Assembly (NCBI GenBank): GCA_023424395.1
Contig: JAFADY010000037.1
Coordinates: 11,404-75,403 of the forward strand
Source of the DNA: Bacteroidota bacterium
Lineage (GTDB): Bacteria > Bacteroidota > Bacteroidia > Bacteroidales > Dysgonomonadaceae
Length of the DNA: 64,000 bases
Direction: 5' to 3'
Below are positions 45,743 to 54,680 of the stretch, piece by piece. The notes beneath the pieces are model-generated. The model saw only the letters and a program-made list of their open reading frames with translations. It was not told where the DNA came from and did no database searches. The translations under genes were made by a program, and so were the position numbers. Position 1 is the stretch's first letter. Each line of letters starts with the position of its first letter.

Positions 45743-48097
45743 TTATTTAAGGATGAACTTAGTTTTTACAGAAACTCCATTGGAAATTACATCTGCAATA
45801 TAGACTCCCACAGGTAGTTCTGAAAGATTAACTATTTGTGAATTAACTTTTTTCACAAGATTTCCGGTAATACTATAAATACTAACTTCTGTTACACCAC
45901 TTCCTAAAACCACTACTTCTTTGTTCTTCACAACCAAACTTACTTTTACTTCACGTTCGCTGTCAATTGAAAGGGGAGGATTATCCGTGATATCGTACAT
46001 TTCCCAGTTATCGATATATCCATAACCCGTATTCAAATCGTGGTGATTAAAGAAAGTAAATGGAGGCTCAGGAAAAGATGCTCCGGCTGTAAAAGTAAAA
46101 TCTAAAGGTATCCACTCGCCGTTGGTATCTATTTTACGTTCAACATCTAAACCTTCGGCGGTTCCTGCATGTCTGATGGTTATTCTGTTTTCTCCACCTA
46201 CAGTCTTGATCATTGCTCTCACTCGATAAGTTCTGTTTGGTTGAAGTTTACCATCCAACGAGACATCAAGAGAACCTGCTGTCATACTTACACCGTTACC
46301 TACTTCAATAGCATTAGGACCGCAAAATACATTTTCGGGTTCTGCTACGTTATTCACTACTCTTCTTGCACCCCATCCAATAAAGTTAGAGAGGCTGTTA
46401 CATTCGGGGTCTGGAATTAAATTCGGAACAACTGTGTACAATGGGTTAAAGCAAGTTGTATTTGTTGATCTTACAAGAACATCTTTTGTTGCAGTACCAC
46501 TAGTTAATGTAATAACTCCGTCAACGGCAGTAGTTCCATCATAAGTAACTGTTACTACCGTTCCTTGAGCATCGGCGGGAATAGTAACAGGATCTACAGA
46601 GATTCCAGCGGGTGCGGTAACCGTGATAGGATCAGTTAATGCAATTCCGGTAACAGTGAAGGAAGTAGTTGTGAAATTCGGGCTTACACCCACGCCACTT
46701 ATAGATGTTACAAGAAGCGGAGAATCTTCTGCGCCTTCGTTGTTCAAATATTTTATATTTTCTAAGGTGAGCGGTGTATCATAAATACTGAGTTTATGAA
46801 TCAATCCTGTCCATCGAGGTTGGTCAGTCCAGCCGCCTCTTCCTAACCATGCAAGTTGATTGGATATAGTAGAAGTAGTGAAAATGGCATCGGTTTTAGT
46901 ACCCACCAAAATACCATCCATATAAAAACTTAATGTGGTTGCAGCATTATTTACAACGGCAACAACATGGCGGAGTTTCCTATCCACAATAGGATAAGTT
47001 GGTACTGCAATTTCCACACCTCCGTTTTTCATAAAAACAGACCCTCTATCTTCGCCTCCGCGCACAGCCGTGTATGCCAAACACATATCACCTCCGCCCC
47101 CGGAAACGGGGTTACTGGTTGCACCGAAATAGAAAGGCATATAATATTCCCAACCTGCAGTAGAGGTAAACCACATTTCAATAGAAACCCCGTCTGGATA
47201 AGTGTTTATATTTAAATTATCGGTTGAAATTTCAGCATAACCACCACCTGTCAAATCGAGTGCTTGATTCTGCAATTCAGCGCCTTCCAATAAAGTTGTA
47301 GTAAGACCGCCAACTAAATCGGTAGCGGTGCCATCATCATAAGTCCATTGATGTTTCAAATTTCCCGAGGATGGAGCAACCGGCGTTATGGATATTTGCT
47401 CATTGTAAAGGAATTGAATATTATCACCAGTTAGTGCCAAGTCGTAGATACGGAAATCGTCCAAACTTCCTTGCCAGTTAGCATCCCAGGCCCACCAACC
47501 GCCTCTACCAAACCATGCGGAAGCATTGGAAAGGTTTTGGATAGCATTTACAGGAATTTTAACGGTTCCTTGAAGAGCGCCATCAAGGTATAATTTTAAT
47601 TCCGTACCTTTAATTGTATAGGCAACGTGATGTAACTGGCCATCATGATATTCGTGCCCGTTTACACCAAGTTCTCCGGTTCCCGCTTCAATGATTGCTC
47701 TGGAGTAATCACGATTTTGCCCTCTTAAAGGAGTATAACCGGTGAAAGCGAATCCACCCTCACCCATTCCATTAACCGTATCGCCAAAGTAAAATAAGAA
47801 ATGAAAAGCAGGATTTGCGCCTACCGTAGAAGTAAACCAAGCGGAGAAAGTTAACTCCGTATTGGTGTTGATTGCCAAAGCGGCTGCATCGAGATCGGCA
47901 TAACCTCCCTCTAGTACAAGCGAGCCACTCCTCACTTCAGCTACACCATTCGTCCATCCGGTTACTCCCCCCACCACATCGGTAAGGTCAGTGTCGAAGG
48001 TCCAGTGATGTTTTAGATTCGCTGTGCCGGGATCAACCTGAGCCATAGTAAAACCTGCTATCATAAGCAGGGATAAAAAAAAGTAAACTTTTTTCAT
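45743..48097 (-). CDS. Secreted LamG-domain protein with T9SS sorting domain
   Basis: 784 residues. Signal peptide at about 1-19. Two LamG/concanavalin-like domains (about 25-235 and 245-455), each opening with a LKHxWTFD/LKHQWTYD strand and holding a SxAWFGRGGWW/NQLAWLGRGGW motif. A beta-sandwich of about 90 residues (SGVGVSPNFTTTSFTVTGIAL...), then a CBM4/9-like module (about 565-705). The last roughly 75 residues form a type A T9SS C-terminal domain (VSIYSITGNLVKKVNSQIVNLSELPVGVYIADVISNGVSVKTKFILK). Probably exported by T9SS and bound to the surface or to glycans. No catalytic domain is visible. Confidence 0.9.
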   Translation of the reverse strand: MKKVYFFLSLLMIAGFTMAQVDPGTANLKHHWTFDTDLTDVVGGVTGWTNGVAEVRSGSLVLEGGYADLDAAALAINTNTELTFSAWFTSTVGANPAFHFLFYFGDTVNGMGEGGFAFTGYTPLRGQNRDYSRAIIEAGTGELGVNGHEYHDGQLHHVAYTIKGTELKLYLDGALQGTVKIPVNAIQNLSNASAWFGRGGWWAWDANWQGSLDDFRIYDLALTGDNIQFLYNEQISITPVAPSSGNLKHQWTYDDGTATDLVGGLTTTLLEGAELQNQALDLTGGGYAEISTDNLNINTYPDGVSIEMWFTSTAGWEYYMPFYFGATSNPVSGGGGDMCLAYTAVRGGEDRGSVFMKNGGVEIAVPTYPIVDRKLRHVVAVVNNAATTLSFYMDGILVGTKTDAIFTTSTISNQLAWLGRGGWTDQPRWTGLIHKLSIYDTPLTLENIKYLNNEGAEDSPLLVTSISGVGVSPNFTTTSFTVTGIALTDPITVTAPAGISVDPVTIPADAQGTVVTVTYDGTTAVDGVITLTSGTATKDVLVRSTNTTCFNPLYTVVPNLIPDPECNSLSNFIGWGARRVVNNVAEPENVFCGPNAIEVGNGVSMTAGSLDVSLDGKLQPNRTYRVRAMIKTVGGENRITIRHAGTAEGLDVERKIDTNGEWIPLDFTFTAGASFPEPPFTFFNHHDLNTGYGYIDNWEMYDITDNPPLSIDSEREVKVSLVVKNKEVVVLGSGVTEVSIYSITGNLVKKVNSQIVNLSELPVGVYIADVISNGVSVKTKFILK

Positions 48098-48219
48098 TGC
48101 GATAAATTTTAAAGTTGAATAATGATATTAATTAACCATAATAAATCCAGTTAAACGATTAACTTAATTAAAAATAATCATCATAAGCTTTACGTCAAAC
48201 TATTTTATTTGTTGTTATG

Positions 48220-48227
48220 CAAATATA
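48220..48227 (-). promoter_or_regulatory. Putative -7 box TATATTTG for the LamG gene
   Basis: TAnnTTTG on the minus strand with a TTG about 21 bp upstream (48249-48251). It implies a leader of over 100 nt before the ATG at 48097. Confidence 0.5.
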
Positions 48228-48299
48228 ATATCTGTTTTGACAAATTTGCAATTTATATTACTGCTTTTTTTATTTTTAACAATAATTATATTAGAAGCG

Positions 48300-48683
48300 T
48301 TAACTAATATTTCTAATAATACAATAACAAATAATTATTGTTAGTACAATCAGGGCCGCCCATCTACCGAAAAGAATTCTCTCCGCTTTCGGATATCTCT
48401 CTTTTCCTCCGAAATACTGAAAATAAATCCCGAGAATAATGTAGGGAATTACTATCGGAACCAGTAAATTATGAGCGAAAGCGTTCCCTATTCTAAAATG
48501 CAGCAAATCGTGAATGGCGCGCTGCGACCCACACCCGGGACATTCGTAGCCGGTAATCAAGAGCGACGGGCATTTAGGAGCCAGCACTTCCTCCTCAGGA
48601 TCGAAAAAATAGAATAAAAAAGCACCTGCCACAAGCACAAGGCTTATGGCAGATACGATAATTATCTTTCTCCTTTTGTTCAA
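48300..48683 (-). CDS. DUF2752 membrane protein
   Basis: 127 residues with three membrane segments. It has the DUF2752 signature CPSLLITGYECPGCGSQRAIHDLLHFRIGNAFAHN, with conserved cysteines before GCGSQRA. Function unknown. Last gene of a four-gene run with two CD225 proteins and a lipoprotein, a combination that recurs in Bacteroidota. Confidence 0.9.
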   Translation of the reverse strand: MNKRRKIIIVSAISLVLVAGAFLFYFFDPEEEVLAPKCPSLLITGYECPGCGSQRAIHDLLHFRIGNAFAHNLLVPIVIPYIILGIYFQYFGGKERYPKAERILFGRWAALIVLTIIICYCIIRNIS

Positions 48684-48694
48684 ACAAAAATTAC

Positions 48695-49078
48695 TTAATA
48701 GTTATAACTACTCGAATTTTCAAGAATGGATTCCATATAATCGGGCAAATTACCGGTTGCGAACATGGCAATTAAAATAGTGTAATAAATTAGCGCTGCA
48801 ACTACGGCGACCAACGTCCATGTTTTGGCATTTTTCGACGCTTTAACCGATTCTGCATATCTTCCGTTGTTGTACAGCGAATCTACTTTCGCTGCAAAAA
48901 TAATTCCCACGATCCCAAATGGCAAGCAGCACAGTAATGTTGCCACAATAGATTGCCACAACCAGCTTGTCGGTTTCATTGGCGGAATTTCGTTACTTGT
49001 ATTTGTCGGCGGCAAAACCGGCGGCTCATTTTCAGATATCGGCGTAGGCCTTACATCTTGATATTCTTGATTTTCCAT
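48695..49078 (-). CDS. CD225/dispanin-family membrane protein
   Basis: 127 residues. A Pro-rich cytosolic N-terminus (about 1-38) is followed by a CD225-like two-helix unit: PTSWLWQSIVATLLCCLPFGIVGIIFAAKVDSLYNNGRYAESVKASKNAKTW and a second helix. This is the same family as eukaryotic IFITM proteins, although the bacterial function is unknown. It lies 11 bp from DUF2752. Confidence 0.88.
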   Translation of the reverse strand: MENQEYQDVRPTPISENEPPVLPPTNTSNEIPPMKPTSWLWQSIVATLLCCLPFGIVGIIFAAKVDSLYNNGRYAESVKASKNAKTWTLVAVVAALIYYTILIAMFATGNLPDYMESILENSSSYNY

Positions 49079-49084
49079 ATCTAA

Positions 49085-49654
49085 TTACATTTCATAAACC
49101 GATCCGTTAAAAATATCAGTAACGCCCGCAACCGAACCGGCAAACACAATAATCAAAATAATTCCAATTATCCACAAAGCGGCCCATGCAATGGAAATCC
49201 ACAAAGCGATTTTTGTCCAACGTCCGGCTTGGCGCGACGATTCCAAAGCCGATTGATATTGCCCTCTTGCAAATTGCGATTCCACTTGCGAGGCATTTAC
49301 AATACCGATAATTCCGAGCAAACTCAAAAAACTGCCACAGAGAATAAACGGCAAAATGGTAGCCAAAATAGATTCCAACAACCAAGTCTTTGGCATTGGT
49401 TGCGGCGTTTGCCCCGGAGCGTGAGTAGCAGGTTCTACCACCGGCGGCTGCTGACTAGGATATAAAGGCTCCGCGACAGGAGCAACCCCTTCAAAAAGGT
49501 AATTCAATTCCGCAACCTCCTCGGCACGTTTCCATTCATTCATTCCTTGTGTCCAAACCAAGGTGTCTTTTCTAACATTTTCTTTCTTAAGTTCATCGGG
49601 CAAAAAGGTTCCTTTTTGTTTTCCTTCGGCGTCAATGTAAAAATAATGGTTCAT
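49085..49654 (-). CDS. GYF_2-domain and CD225 membrane protein
   Basis: 189 residues. GYF_2 domain at about 1-55 (YYFIDAEGKQKGTF type: GTFLPDELKKENVRKDTLVWTQGMNEWKRAEEV). A Pro-rich linker leads to a CD225 unit (PKTWLLESILATILPFILCGSFLSLLGIIGIVNASQVESQFARGQYQSALESSRQAGRW) and a last membrane helix. GYF domains bind Pro-rich peptides, and the neighbouring CD225 protein has a Pro-rich N-terminus, so the two could interact. Inference only. Confidence 0.88.
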   Translation of the reverse strand: MNHYFYIDAEGKQKGTFLPDELKKENVRKDTLVWTQGMNEWKRAEEVAELNYLFEGVAPVAEPLYPSQQPPVVEPATHAPGQTPQPMPKTWLLESILATILPFILCGSFLSLLGIIGIVNASQVESQFARGQYQSALESSRQAGRWTKIALWISIAWAALWIIGIILIIVFAGSVAGVTDIFNGSVYEM

Positions 49655-49666
49655 AATCGTAATTTT

Positions 49667-50065
49667 TTATTTGTAATCGTTTGGCGTTATATGAATTGTT
49701 TTGATAATAGTTCCTACGCTATCTGCGTAAATGTAGTCGATGTTCAATTTATTTTGGGTGAAGATTTTTAAATCGGGATTGAGATTGAACTCGTTTTTCA
49801 TATTATTTTTGACATTTGCTTCACTCTCCTTTAATAAAAAAGAAGGGTCATTTGTATTGACGATTCTGTACAGATATTGAAAAGTGTTATCTTCAGTAAC
49901 TTTCGCGCCCATAAAAATTGTAAAAGTATCCAATTGTTGAGGTGCGGATTGATTTAGATTCTTTGCCATTTCCGTTAGCTGGGTATGAAGTCTTTTTTCG
50001 TTTGAACAGTTAAAAAAGATGAGCAAACTTACAATAACGAAGAAAAGATGTAGTGTTTTGCGCAT
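49667..50065 (-). CDS. Hypothetical lipoprotein
   Basis: 132 residues with lipobox FFNC (Cys20). The rest is a small alpha/beta domain (ESEANVKNNMKNEFNLNPDLKIFTQNKLNIDYIYADSVGTIIKTIHI). No known family recognised. First gene of the run with the GYF/CD225, CD225 and DUF2752 genes. Confidence 0.75.
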   Translation of the reverse strand: MRKTLHLFFVIVSLLIFFNCSNEKRLHTQLTEMAKNLNQSAPQQLDTFTIFMGAKVTEDNTFQYLYRIVNTNDPSFLLKESEANVKNNMKNEFNLNPDLKIFTQNKLNIDYIYADSVGTIIKTIHITPNDYK

Positions 50066-50083
50066 AGCATAATGTTATTTAGC

Positions 50084-50091
50084 GCAAATGT
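50084..50091 (-). promoter_or_regulatory. Putative -7 box TACATTTG for the CD225 cluster
   Basis: TAnnTTTG on the minus strand, 19 bp before the lipoprotein ATG. Confidence 0.55.
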
Positions 50092-50127
50092 AAGAAAGTT
50101 TACTTACGACGGAAAATTTTCTTTGAT

Positions 50128-50135
50128 TATTTTTG
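50128..50135 (+). promoter_or_regulatory. Putative -7 box TATTTTTG on the plus strand
   Basis: TAnnTTTG match facing the hairpin and 22-codon frame at 50155-50282. No clear -33 element. Confidence 0.4.
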
Positions 50136-50154
50136 CAGATAGCCGTAAAAAATT

Positions 50155-50190
50155 TTTGGCAGAATGTCTCACGACATCCTGCCAAATTTG
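50155..50190. ncRNA. Strong hairpin with TCAC loop, leader element or terminator
   Basis: TTGGCAG-A-ATGTC-TCAC-GACAT-C-CTGCCAA forms a near-perfect long stem. On the minus strand it is followed by A4 and a T-run and could terminate the dGTPase transcript. On the plus strand it is followed by TTAACCTTAAATCTAATACT and an ATG, like a 5' leader. Confidence 0.5.
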
Positions 50191-50213
50191 TTAACCTTAA
50201 ATCTAATACTATT

Positions 50214-50282
50214 ATGAAAAAACCACGTGGCAAATATAAAAAAGAAATATTTATTAAACAAATAATTTCAATAAAAAATTAA
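50214..50282 (+). CDS. Possible 22-codon leader or orphan small ORF
   Basis: Encodes MKKPRGKYKKEIFIKQIISI followed by Lys-Asn. It is very basic and resembles the start of an exported-protein signal that was cut off. It lies alone in a 250-bp gap on the plus strand, behind the hairpin and a -7-like box. It could be a remnant of a lost surface-protein gene, a small protein or chance. Confidence 0.3.
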   Translation: MKKPRGKYKKEIFIKQIISIKN

Positions 50283-50315
50283 AAAATAATTATTTTTATC
50301 AAAATGTAAGTGAAT

Positions 50316-51647
50316 TCAGATAATTGGTAAACCCATACCTGTTATTTTGCGATACAAATCGAGGGCATACACGTCGGTCATTCCCGAGACATAATCGATG
50401 ACTGATTGGATTTTTCCGTATAAAGTCGGAGAATTTGTTTCGTACTGCTCAGGAATGCGTTGCAACAACAATTTAGAATATTCGTGTTCGGGATTTTGAA
50501 TGGCATCGGTAAAAGTTTCCAATAAAAACCCGATAATCCGGTATCCGGCCAACTCGATATCCAACACGTCTTTCGACCGATAAATATTTTCCACCGCAAA
50601 ATTGGAACACGTTTTATATGCCTCTTTCGCCTTCGGCGAAATATTTTTTATGAGTGTACCCTCAAATTTACCTGCAAGAATTTGTTCTTTGTTTTCCAAA
50701 AAAACGCGCGAACATTCGTTTACCAACAACCCGATCACACTTGCGCGTAAATAAGCAATCTGCTCATTTACATCGCTTACCAATTCCAAATTTTTAAGTC
50801 TTTGCTGTAATTGATCTCCCTCAAAAAAACCGAGTAACAGTTCTTTGGCTTTTTCAGTAGAAAGTAAATGCAGCTTGTGCGCGTCTTCAATATCCATTAC
50901 CTGATAGCAAATATCGTCGGCAGCTTCCACCAAATACACGAGCGGATAGCGCGAAAATTTCAGCGAATTTTCGTTCAATTGCTTAATTCCCAAACTCGAT
51001 ACAATTTGCGCGTACGCCTGCTCTTCCGACGCGAAGAAACCAAACTTGTTTTTTCCGCCGCTCAATTCCGACGAGTACGGGTATTTCACGATAGAAGCCA
51101 ACGTGCTGTACGTTAATGCAAAACCGCCTTCCCGACGGCCTCGGAATCGGTGCATCAATAAACGAATGGCGTTAGCGTTTCCTTCAAAACAGGTAAAATC
51201 CGTCCAACGGCCACCTTCACTTTCCACTTTAGGTTGTAGAACCTTGCCTTTTCCTTCGGAGAAAAAAGTGGAAATGGCTTTTTCACCCGAATGGCCGAAC
51301 GGCGGATTTCCTAAATCGTGCGCCAAACACGCGGCCGAAACTATCGACCCGATCTCTTCGAAATGCGCATCCAACGCCGGATATTTCTTTCGCAATTCCC
51401 GCCCGACGTTTTCGCCCAACGAACGCCCCACGCTCGAAACCTCCAAGCTGTGTGTCAACCGGTTATGCACAAAAACGCTTCCTGGAAGCGGAAAAACCTG
51501 CGTTTTATTTTGCAATCGGCGAAAAGGCGACGAAAATATCAACCGGTCATAATCGCGCTGATACTCTGTGCGTTCGTGCTTGTTTTTATCGTGATAGCCT
51601 TCCAATCCAAGCCGTTTGGTGGAAAGCAGCTGCTGCCAATTCATCAT
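50316..51647 (-). CDS. Deoxyguanosinetriphosphate triphosphohydrolase (dGTPase)
   Basis: About 443 residues from MMNWQQLLSTKRLGLEGYHDKNKHERTEYQRDYDRLIFSSPFRRLQ. A longer start at 51728 crosses the -7 box at 51669-51676 and is rejected. HD-domain metal motif: the His in HNRLTHSLEVSSVGRS, His-Asp in CLAHDLGNPPFGHSGE and Asp in VEAADDICY. Cleaves dGTP (or other dNTPs) to deoxynucleoside and triphosphate. Single gene, divergent from the PurF-like gene. Confidence 0.93.
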   Translation of the reverse strand: MMNWQQLLSTKRLGLEGYHDKNKHERTEYQRDYDRLIFSSPFRRLQNKTQVFPLPGSVFVHNRLTHSLEVSSVGRSLGENVGRELRKKYPALDAHFEEIGSIVSAACLAHDLGNPPFGHSGEKAISTFFSEGKGKVLQPKVESEGGRWTDFTCFEGNANAIRLLMHRFRGRREGGFALTYSTLASIVKYPYSSELSGGKNKFGFFASEEQAYAQIVSSLGIKQLNENSLKFSRYPLVYLVEAADDICYQVMDIEDAHKLHLLSTEKAKELLLGFFEGDQLQQRLKNLELVSDVNEQIAYLRASVIGLLVNECSRVFLENKEQILAGKFEGTLIKNISPKAKEAYKTCSNFAVENIYRSKDVLDIELAGYRIIGFLLETFTDAIQNPEHEYSKLLLQRIPEQYETNSPTLYGKIQSVIDYVSGMTDVYALDLYRKITGMGLPII

Positions 51648-51668
51648 AAAAATTAGTATTTTGAAACA

Positions 51669-51676
51669 CAAAGATA
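51669..51676 (-). promoter_or_regulatory. Putative -7 box TATCTTTG for the dGTPase
   Basis: Exact match on the minus strand, 21 bp upstream of the ATG at 51647. Confidence 0.6.
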
Positions 51677-51791
51677 GAATAAAGTTTTGGGCGTTAAAAA
51701 AGAAGATATTTTCATTTTTTAAATCCAATTTATGTAGGCAAATTATCCAAATAGCGTTAAATTTGTACCTTAATTTCAGAAAGGCTTATCA

Positions 51792-53720
51792 ATGACTGAT
51801 CAAATCAAGCACGAATGCGGTATCGCGATGATCCGCCTCCTCAAACCTCTCGATTATTATTACAAAAAATACGGTTCCTGGCAATATGGTTTAGACAAAT
51901 TGTATTTGCTGATGGAAAAACAACACAACCGCGGACAGGAAGGCGCCGGGTTGGGCGCGGTGAAATTGGAATCGGCTCCGGGAAACGAGTTTATTTTCCG
52001 TGAAAGAGCCCTTGGCTCAAGCGCCATTTCCGAGATTTTTGGTAATGTGCACAAGACTTTCAAAGAATTTAAAGAAAAGCAGCTTCAGGACATCGATTTC
52101 GTAAAAAAATCGGTTCCGTTTGCTGCCGAATTATTTATTGGACATTTGCGTTACAGTACCACAGGCAAAAGCGGCTTAACGTATGTGCATCCGTTGCTGC
52201 GGCGTAATAACTGGGCATCGAGAAGCCTCGCGCTCGCGGGAAACTTCAATATGACCAACGTAGATGAAATGTTTGAGCAACTGATTCTGGAAGGACAACA
52301 TCCGCGCGATTATGCCGATACGTTTGTAATGCTGGAATCGCTCGGGCATTACCTCGACCGCGAGGTACAATATCAATACGATCGTACCGAAAAAGCCAAT
52401 TTGAACGGGCAGGAAGTGAGCCACCTTATTGAAGAAAAACTCGATATTCCATTCCTTTTGAAACGTGCAAGCAAAATCTGGGACGGCGGCTACGCGCTTT
52501 GCGGGCTGATTGGTTGCGGCGATACATTTACATTGCGCGATCCGTGGGGAATTCGCTCCGCATTTTATTATCACGATGATGAAGTAGCAGTTGTGGCTTC
52601 AGAACGTCCCGTAATACAAACCGCTTTCAACCTGAAAAAAGAAGATGTTCACGAATTGAAACCCGGTGAGGCTTTTATTGTAAAACGAAACGGAAAAATA
52701 AACCTGACACAGATTTTGGACCCCAAAGAAAAAATAACGCCTTGCTCTTTTGAACGCATTTATTTCTCACGTGGGTCGGATTACGATATTTATCGCGAAA
52801 GAAAAAAACTGGGAGAATTGCTCGTTCCAAAAATTATGGACGCGATTGATAATGATTTTGATAACAGCGTTTTCTCTTTTATTCCCAACACGGCAGAAGT
52901 GGCGTATTTCGGGATGCTTGAGGGACTCGAAAATCATTTCAATCACACCAAAGCGGTGGAATTGCTGGAAAAACGCGACCAATTAACTCCCGATGAAGTA
53001 GAATCCATTCTGTCCAAACGTGTGCGCTCGGAGAAAGTGGCCATAAAGGACATCAAATTGCGTACATTTATTGCGCAGGGAAATACCCGAAACGATTTGG
53101 CTGCACACGTTTACGATGTTACGTACGGCTCGTTGCGCCGTGAAAAAGATTCGCTGGTGATCATAGACGACAGCATCGTTCGCGGAACTACGCTGAAACA
53201 GAGTATCATAAAAATCCTCGACCGCTTAGACCCGAAAAAAATAGTAATTGTATCATCTTCACCGCAAATTCGCTATCCTGATTGTTACGGCATCGATATG
53301 TCGCGAATGAGCGAATTTATCGCATTCAAAGCGGCAATTGCGTTGCTCAAAGAACGTGGAATGCAGAACGTAATAGACGAAGTGTACGAAAAATGTGTGG
53401 AGCAGAGCCGGAAACAGAAAGAAGAAATCGTGAATCACGTAAAAGGGATTTATGCTCCATTTACCGAAGAGGAAGTTTCGGACAAAATTGCTCAAATGCT
53501 TACCGACGAAGATATTAAAGCAAATGTAAAAATTGTCTTCCAAAGCATTGAAGATCTGCACAAAGCCTGCCCCGCCAATAACGGCGACTGGTATTTTTCG
53601 GGCAATTATCCCACTCCCGGCGGGAACAGATTGGTTAATAATGCGTTTATTAATTATATAGAAGGCCAAGAAAACAAAGCCTACCAATATTCATTTAATT
53701 TTTCAAGAAACGGCGGATGA
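51792..53720 (+). CDS. PurF-like amidophosphoribosyltransferase family protein (long form)
   Basis: 642 residues, about 150 longer than the common PurF. Ntn-hydrolase glutaminase domain with Cys9 (MTDQIKHECGIAMI), which would become the N-terminal nucleophile after removal of a short propeptide. The phosphoribosyltransferase domain has the PRPP loop VIIDDSIVRGTT. The family transfers ammonia from glutamine to PRPP in purine synthesis. Long paralogues are common in Bacteroidota and may have another role. Its stop overlaps the phoH start (ATGA), so expression is coupled. Confidence 0.85.
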   Translation: MTDQIKHECGIAMIRLLKPLDYYYKKYGSWQYGLDKLYLLMEKQHNRGQEGAGLGAVKLESAPGNEFIFRERALGSSAISEIFGNVHKTFKEFKEKQLQDIDFVKKSVPFAAELFIGHLRYSTTGKSGLTYVHPLLRRNNWASRSLALAGNFNMTNVDEMFEQLILEGQHPRDYADTFVMLESLGHYLDREVQYQYDRTEKANLNGQEVSHLIEEKLDIPFLLKRASKIWDGGYALCGLIGCGDTFTLRDPWGIRSAFYYHDDEVAVVASERPVIQTAFNLKKEDVHELKPGEAFIVKRNGKINLTQILDPKEKITPCSFERIYFSRGSDYDIYRERKKLGELLVPKIMDAIDNDFDNSVFSFIPNTAEVAYFGMLEGLENHFNHTKAVELLEKRDQLTPDEVESILSKRVRSEKVAIKDIKLRTFIAQGNTRNDLAAHVYDVTYGSLRREKDSLVIIDDSIVRGTTLKQSIIKILDRLDPKKIVIVSSSPQIRYPDCYGIDMSRMSEFIAFKAAIALLKERGMQNVIDEVYEKCVEQSRKQKEEIVNHVKGIYAPFTEEEVSDKIAQMLTDEDIKANVKIVFQSIEDLHKACPANNGDWYFSGNYPTPGGNRLVNNAFINYIEGQENKAYQYSFNFSRNGG

Positions 53721-54679
53721 TAGAACGCATTATAATTTTAGAAAGTATTGATCCTGTGGTGTTTTTTGGTATCAACAACAACAATATTCAGTTGCTGAAA
53801 ACGTTGTTCCCGAAACTGCGCATTGTGGCGCGCGGGAATGTGATAAAAGTGATTGGCGAAGAGGAAGAACTCGCTATTTTTGAAGAAAAAATACACGAAT
53901 TGGAGAAATTCAGCATCGAAATGAACGTGCTGAAGGAAGAAGACATTCTTGACATCGTGAAAGGAAAAGCGCCTACAATTGTCAATCAAGACAATTTGAT
54001 CATTCACGGCATGAACGGGAAACCCATTGTGGCGCGCACCGCCAATCAGAAAAAACTGGTGGAAGCGTTCGACGAGAACGATATGGTTTTCGCTATTGGC
54101 CCTGCCGGTTCGGGAAAAACATACACAGCAATTGCGCTGGCTGTTCGTGCGTTAAAAACAAAACAGGTTCGCAAGATCATTCTCAGTCGTCCGGCTGTGG
54201 AGGCGGGCGAAAAACTCGGTTTCTTACCCGGTGATATGAAAGAGAAAATCGATCCATATCTGCAACCACTCTATGATGCGCTCGAAGATATGATTCCGCC
54301 GCTGAAACTGAAAGAATATATCGAAAACAAGATCATACAAATTGCGCCGCTCGCTTTTATGCGCGGTCGCACGCTGAATGATGCCGTTATCATTCTCGAT
54401 GAAGCGCAGAACACCACCAAGCCGCAAATCAAAATGTTCCTCACCCGATTAGGAATGAATGCCAAAATGATTGTAACGGGCGATGTAACACAAATTGATT
54501 TGCCACCATCGCAACAATCGGGTTTAATCCACTCGATGCGTTTACTGAAAGGCATAAAAGGAATTGCCACTGTAGAATTCAACAAAAAAGACATCGTTCG
54601 CCACAAACTCGTGCAAAGAATTGTGGAGGCGTATGAGAAGGAGGATGTTTCTCATCAGTTGAAAAAGAAAGAAGAGTGA
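53717..54679 (+). CDS. phoH: PhoH-like ATPase
   Basis: 320 residues. N-terminal KH-like part (about 1-95), then a P-loop ATPase with Walker A GPAGSGKT near 129 and Walker B VIILDEAQN, plus VTGDVTQIDLP. PhoH proteins are RNA-linked ATPases/helicases. YbeZ in Escherichia coli works with the RNase YbeY in rRNA maturation. No ybeY is visible here. It overlaps the PurF-like gene by 4 bp. Confidence 0.93.
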   Translation: MIERIIILESIDPVVFFGINNNNIQLLKTLFPKLRIVARGNVIKVIGEEEELAIFEEKIHELEKFSIEMNVLKEEDILDIVKGKAPTIVNQDNLIIHGMNGKPIVARTANQKKLVEAFDENDMVFAIGPAGSGKTYTAIALAVRALKTKQVRKIILSRPAVEAGEKLGFLPGDMKEKIDPYLQPLYDALEDMIPPLKLKEYIENKIIQIAPLAFMRGRTLNDAVIILDEAQNTTKPQIKMFLTRLGMNAKMIVTGDVTQIDLPPSQQSGLIHSMRLLKGIKGIATVEFNKKDIVRHKLVQRIVEAYEKEDVSHQLKKKEE

Positions 54680-54680
54680 A

